Source of the DNA: Megamerina dolium
Taxonomy: Eukaryota > Arthropoda > Insecta > Diptera > Megamerinidae
Direction: 5' to 3'
Length of the DNA stretch: 64,000 nt
NCBI GenBank assembly: GCA_963854835.1
Contig: OY978525.1
Span: 95,508,136 to 95,572,135, forward strand
Below, one piece after another: positions 60,920 through 64,000 of the stretch. Numbering within the stretch: the first letter of the stretch is position 1; every line of letters begins with the position of its first letter. The notes below the pieces were generated by a model. It was not told where the DNA came from, did no database searches, and saw only the letters and a program-made list of their open reading frames with translations. A program made the position numbers and the translations under genes.

Positions 60920-62896
60920 CTGAGTACAGAAATAAATGCATTTTATTAGTTCGATCTGTTTAAAGAAAATGTAAAAGTAAAAATAGACATACCTGAGCAA
61001 AGAAATGTTGGCTCTCCGGCATATTGTGTTGGCAGCGCTGGTGCTCTATCGGCTGGCAGCAAATATGGGCATTTCTGTTCCACTGTCTGGCATACACTCA
61101 GACAGGGTCGTATTCTTCGTCGCTTGCGAAATTCAATTTTTCGTTTCGATCTAGGTAATAGAAACAAAATCAAGATACATTACTTATTGCCCTTAGGATG
61201 TTTTAAATTCTTAGTATATGATTGAACTTGCACTCTTTAATTATATCAATTAATAGAATTGAGGCAATTCTACCAACTCAAAAGAATCACAGGCAATGAT
61301 TCTCAGAGTCTACAGAACAAATCACTCTTTAGAGAGGAATTGAAAATTGATCTTAGACTCATGTCGGGCAAAATATTTCACGAGCAAGGCAAGAGATGGG
61401 GGTATTTTGGATTTACATTTGTCTAATCAGATCTTTGACATGCTTCTGTAGTATGGTGTCGGAGAATTCTGTTTACTTCACTGTCACTTTCGTGGCCAGG
61501 CTACAAAGAAGTCTTTCAGAAGAAACATTTAAGAAGTCTGACACTGTGAAGCGAGCATATGTCGGAGACAGATATACCGCCAGTTATCGGAACAGCATAT
61601 GCTCTATATGCTTCGGAAAGTAGTGCGTGAGGCACGTCCGTATTTGCAGTTACAGTCAGGCTGCACCTAACACCTTTTTGGATACTGCCAGGTAGATGAA
61701 GTTAAATATCAGGACTGAATGTTGATAGAACAGCTCTACGAAATTACTGCGGTGCACCAACGACTAAGGGAAGATGTTGTGGAACAATATTTGCATTTTT
61801 GAGATTAGGTTGGCAAACGTTTTGAAAGTGACGATAATATCTAATATTGTGGAGCTCTAATTTTGTAGAATAAGTTTTTCTATCCGATAATAAACTAAAA
61901 TCCACGAAGAGTGTGTGTTGATGTAATTCTTTTTCTTGCCAATGCCATTTAATAAATATTTAAACGTTCACTAAACTACCAATTGAGCTAAAATGTTGTG
62001 CAGAAAAATGCCCTCTGCTAAATGCTAAACGCCCATTTGGCGTTTTACATATGAAAAATTCAGTAGATATGGTATATTTTAATCATTACTTCTATTTTCC
62101 ACTTGGTGTGGTGTTAGCATTGTAATTCATTGCTAATTTTTCTGATAAAAATGACATCATCTTCTGTCAGTGTTATCAGCGAAAATGTCTGCAGTGACTC
62201 TTAGATAGACAGTTTAGATGGACCATCTCGTCACGGATTACAATCACTCGTTCATATTGAGCGAATAGAAGAGACTGCTACAGCAAAGAAGAATATGAAC
62301 ACGTCAATCACGCGGAAGACCTAATTTTCGGCGTGATTATAAAATGGCACTGGCATCAGTATACATATGTGCATTAAAATCGACACTCTCTCGTAATAGT
62401 GAGATACGTAAATAAGTACTACTTAGTAGATCTGTAGATTGATTGCTTACCTTTTTAGTAATTTTGATATCACTGGATCCTTAATAATATCTGGATCCAT
62501 ACTATTGGCAGTCGATATGAAATTATTGGATTTGTGTTTCTGTTGTTGTTGTTGCTGTAGTTCCTCATTTTGATATATCATTGCATGATCAATATTAGAA
62601 GAATTCTTAAATTTCGATGATGTGTAATTGGTGTGGTAGTTATTGTTGTTGTTGTTGTTTTTGCTATTATAATAATAATAATCGATAACATTCAAATACG
62701 TTTGCACCGTTGATATTGACATGTTGTTTGATGCTATTGCTGAGCTTGCTAACCGGTTGATGTAACTGCGTTTACTGCGTTTATCATTTTCATAATTATC
62801 ATCATTATCATTATCTTCTTCATCATCATTCCTATTGTAATTATGATTATTATTAATAAAATGTTTATTTATATCACTGCTGCTGTTGTTGTTGTT

Positions 62897-62947
<51 letters not shown>

Positions 62948-63073
62948 TGGGTTATTGTGATTACTGTAGCTACTGGTCTTATTGTTGCCATTGTTGTTGT
63001 TGTTATTCTCATCAACAACAATTAAATTCATATAATTTCGATTATAGTTGCTATAGTACTGATGATGTTGTTG

Positions 63074-63124
<51 letters not shown>

Positions 63125-63275
63125 ATGAACATAATGATGATAGACACCATTTGTTGGATCATCATTTGGTAGAAAATTCGATGCTACTGTTGCTTCTCTT
63201 GCGCTTGTATTTTTGTTATTGCTGTTGTAGTTGTGGATGGCGTTATTACCATTATTATTGTTGTTGTTGTTGTTG

Positions 63276-63306
<31 letters not shown>

Positions 63307-63403
63307 CAATATTATTATTCATATCAGATGGCGGAACTATTACATCGCTTTGTTCTGCAAAATACGGAACTAAAGTACTGCACACCCATCGACGATATGC
63401 TTC
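59031..63403 (-). CDS. mid1: mid1/NALF family NALCN channel accessory protein (3' part)
   Basis: Three exons (63403-62451, 61150-60993, 60919-59031) encode the last ~998 residues of a Mid1/NLF-1/FAM155 protein, which folds and traffics the NALCN sodium-leak channel (narrow abdomen in flies) and sits on its extracellular side. Family landmarks: AYRRWVCSTLVPYF; RIRPCLSVCQTVEQKCPYLL; QYAGEPTFLCSDQN; then PECCYSYCGDAVAGLCTYC. A hydrophobic LLLWLCTLLCLLSSYTAG near 60290-60230 fits the family's C-terminal membrane segment. All junctions are GT..AG and phases agree. The 5' exons lie beyond the right edge, so no start is given. It is unusual in having ~290 residues of poly-Asn/Gln inside the Cys-rich domain and a ~300-residue Asn-rich tail. 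Confidence 0.88.
60993..61150 (-). CDS. mid1: mid1 exon with central cysteine motif
   Basis: A 158-bp exon from TTACCTAG to GTATGT. It reads SKRKIEFRKRRRIRPCLSVC, then EQKCPYLLPADRAPALPTQY and AGEPTFLC. The C-x3-C-x6-C spacing with PYLLP is the hallmark of the family. Joined to the previous exon as AAAAG|A in phase 2 and to the next as TCAG|AT in phase 1. Confidence 0.93.
61151..62450 (-). other. mid1 intron, 1.3 kb
   Basis: Bounded by GTAAGC and TACCTAG. No ORF or element inside that I recognise. The next intron (60992-60920) is only 73 bp. Confidence 0.8.
62451..63403 (-). CDS. mid1: mid1 exon with poly-Gln/poly-Asn insert
   Basis: The exon opens after TTTATAG with EAYRRWVCSTLVPYFAEQ, the conserved W-x-C-S box, and ends CTAAAAAG|GTAAGC in phase 2. 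In between are Asn runs (63307-63253 and 62950-62893) and a Gln run of about 22 (63125-63062), of which about 13 codons are pure CAG. Asp/Glu-rich and KRSKR patches follow. The reading frame remains open through all repeats, which supports its being coding. Confidence 0.88.
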
Positions 63404-64000
63404 CTATAAACGAAAAACAAAAATGAAATATAACAATATGGAATTAATAATTTTGTTTTTATTTTAATAATTTGATTTTGTGATGATATATATAATTTTG
63501 CATAATACAACGTTCAGTGGTGATTTTGTGCTTCCATTTTTATCACCAATATGAAAGAGTGGTAGGAATGAAAATTAATGTATATTAATGATCAGAATCA
63601 ACAACAATGTCAGCTTTACACACTCAATTATGTTTGTGTAAGTCTTCTCCCTATAGCTGTTAAACATTTTGAGCTATAAAGATTAAAAATTCTTGATTTG
63701 GTATGAACACCTCGCCTACCTGACAGTAAAATAAGTTTTAATTTATTTTATAGTATGGGGAACTTAAGCTTTGCTGTTAGTAAGTACTTAATTGATAGAT
63801 CGAATACATTCCGATATTAAGGCTTTCATCTTCTGTAGCCGGTAAACATAAGCAAATAATATACTTCAATTCCAAATTCAATTTCACTATCAATGTAATT
63901 TCGCTCACCCTACAATTAATCACACCAATATATATTGTAACATACTTATATTCCCAAAATGCAGATTAGATATTGGTTTGAATGTTTATAGAATTTTTAA
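63404..64000 (-). other. mid1 intron continuing past the window edge
   Basis: Starts at the TTTATAG acceptor. No further family exon is visible to the window end. Confidence 0.6.

Noticed and set aside
62447..63385. Independent gene starting at a GTG codon at 63385
   Set aside because: The frame continues upstream to a TTTATAG acceptor at 63404 and the GTG is the Val of the conserved W-V-C-S box. It is an internal exon of mid1 and has no own start.
62947..63426. Plus-strand ORFs with poly-Ala/Leu/Tyr opposite mid1
   Set aside because: They are antisense readings of the CAG and AAT repeats and lack any domain.

Overview
The window looks like a piece of a higher-fly (brachyceran dipteran) nuclear genome. 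It is AT-rich, its genes have introns, the proteins carry the poly-Asn/poly-Gln runs typical of flies, and it is crowded with fly-type transposons (jockey, mariner including a Mos1-like form, Harbinger, DINE-1-like repeats, a tRNA-derived SINE). A tephritid-like fly would fit, but the sequence alone does not settle the species.

Two host genes can be read with confidence, both on the minus strand. (1) A complete six-exon beta-galactoside alpha-2,6-sialyltransferase gene (SiaT/DSiaT-type), start codon at 30404 and stop at 23516. All splice phases close and give a 523-residue type II Golgi enzyme with sialyl motifs L, S, III and VS. (2) The 3' part of a mid1/NALF (NLF-1, FAM155) gene, the accessory factor of the NALCN sodium-leak channel, with three exons between 63403 and 59031. 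Its 5' exons lie beyond the right edge. Very long poly-Asn/poly-Gln stretches are inserted in its conserved cysteine-rich domain and make up most of its tail.

The rest is transposons and non-coding DNA. 1-6800: AT-rich DNA with two ~99% identical copies of an unidentified 437-bp repeat, one inserted inside a dead mariner. 6816-11354: a full-length jockey-type retrotransposon with both ORFs open and a perfect 14-bp target-site duplication. 11.4-17.9 kb: mariner debris, a bounded PIF/Harbinger element with remnants of both its genes, three RTE-like 3' ends, and a Mos1-type mariner deletion derivative. 20.6-22.4 kb: transposase, SINE and DINE-1-like repeats. 23.5-30.4 kb: the sialyltransferase gene, with TEs in its two large introns. 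32.1-33.7 kb: a foldback-like element with ~420-bp inverted arms, an 8-bp target duplication and a GC-rich 94-bp tandem array. 36-48.8 kb: mariner and jockey relics, a piggyBac-type TTAA MITE, SINEs and a tandem pair of DINE-1-like repeats. 48.8-59 kb: T-rich DNA downstream of mid1 with a few mariner fossils, possibly including its 3' UTR.

Both host genes belong to families tied to neuronal excitability in Drosophila (sialylation affecting voltage-gated sodium channels; NALCN assembly), and they share orientation about 28 kb apart. I see no prokaryotic genes, CRISPR arrays, rRNA or free-standing tRNA genes. The most unusual items are the foldback-like element, the 437-bp repeat, the poly-N/Q-invaded Mid1, and the intact jockey.
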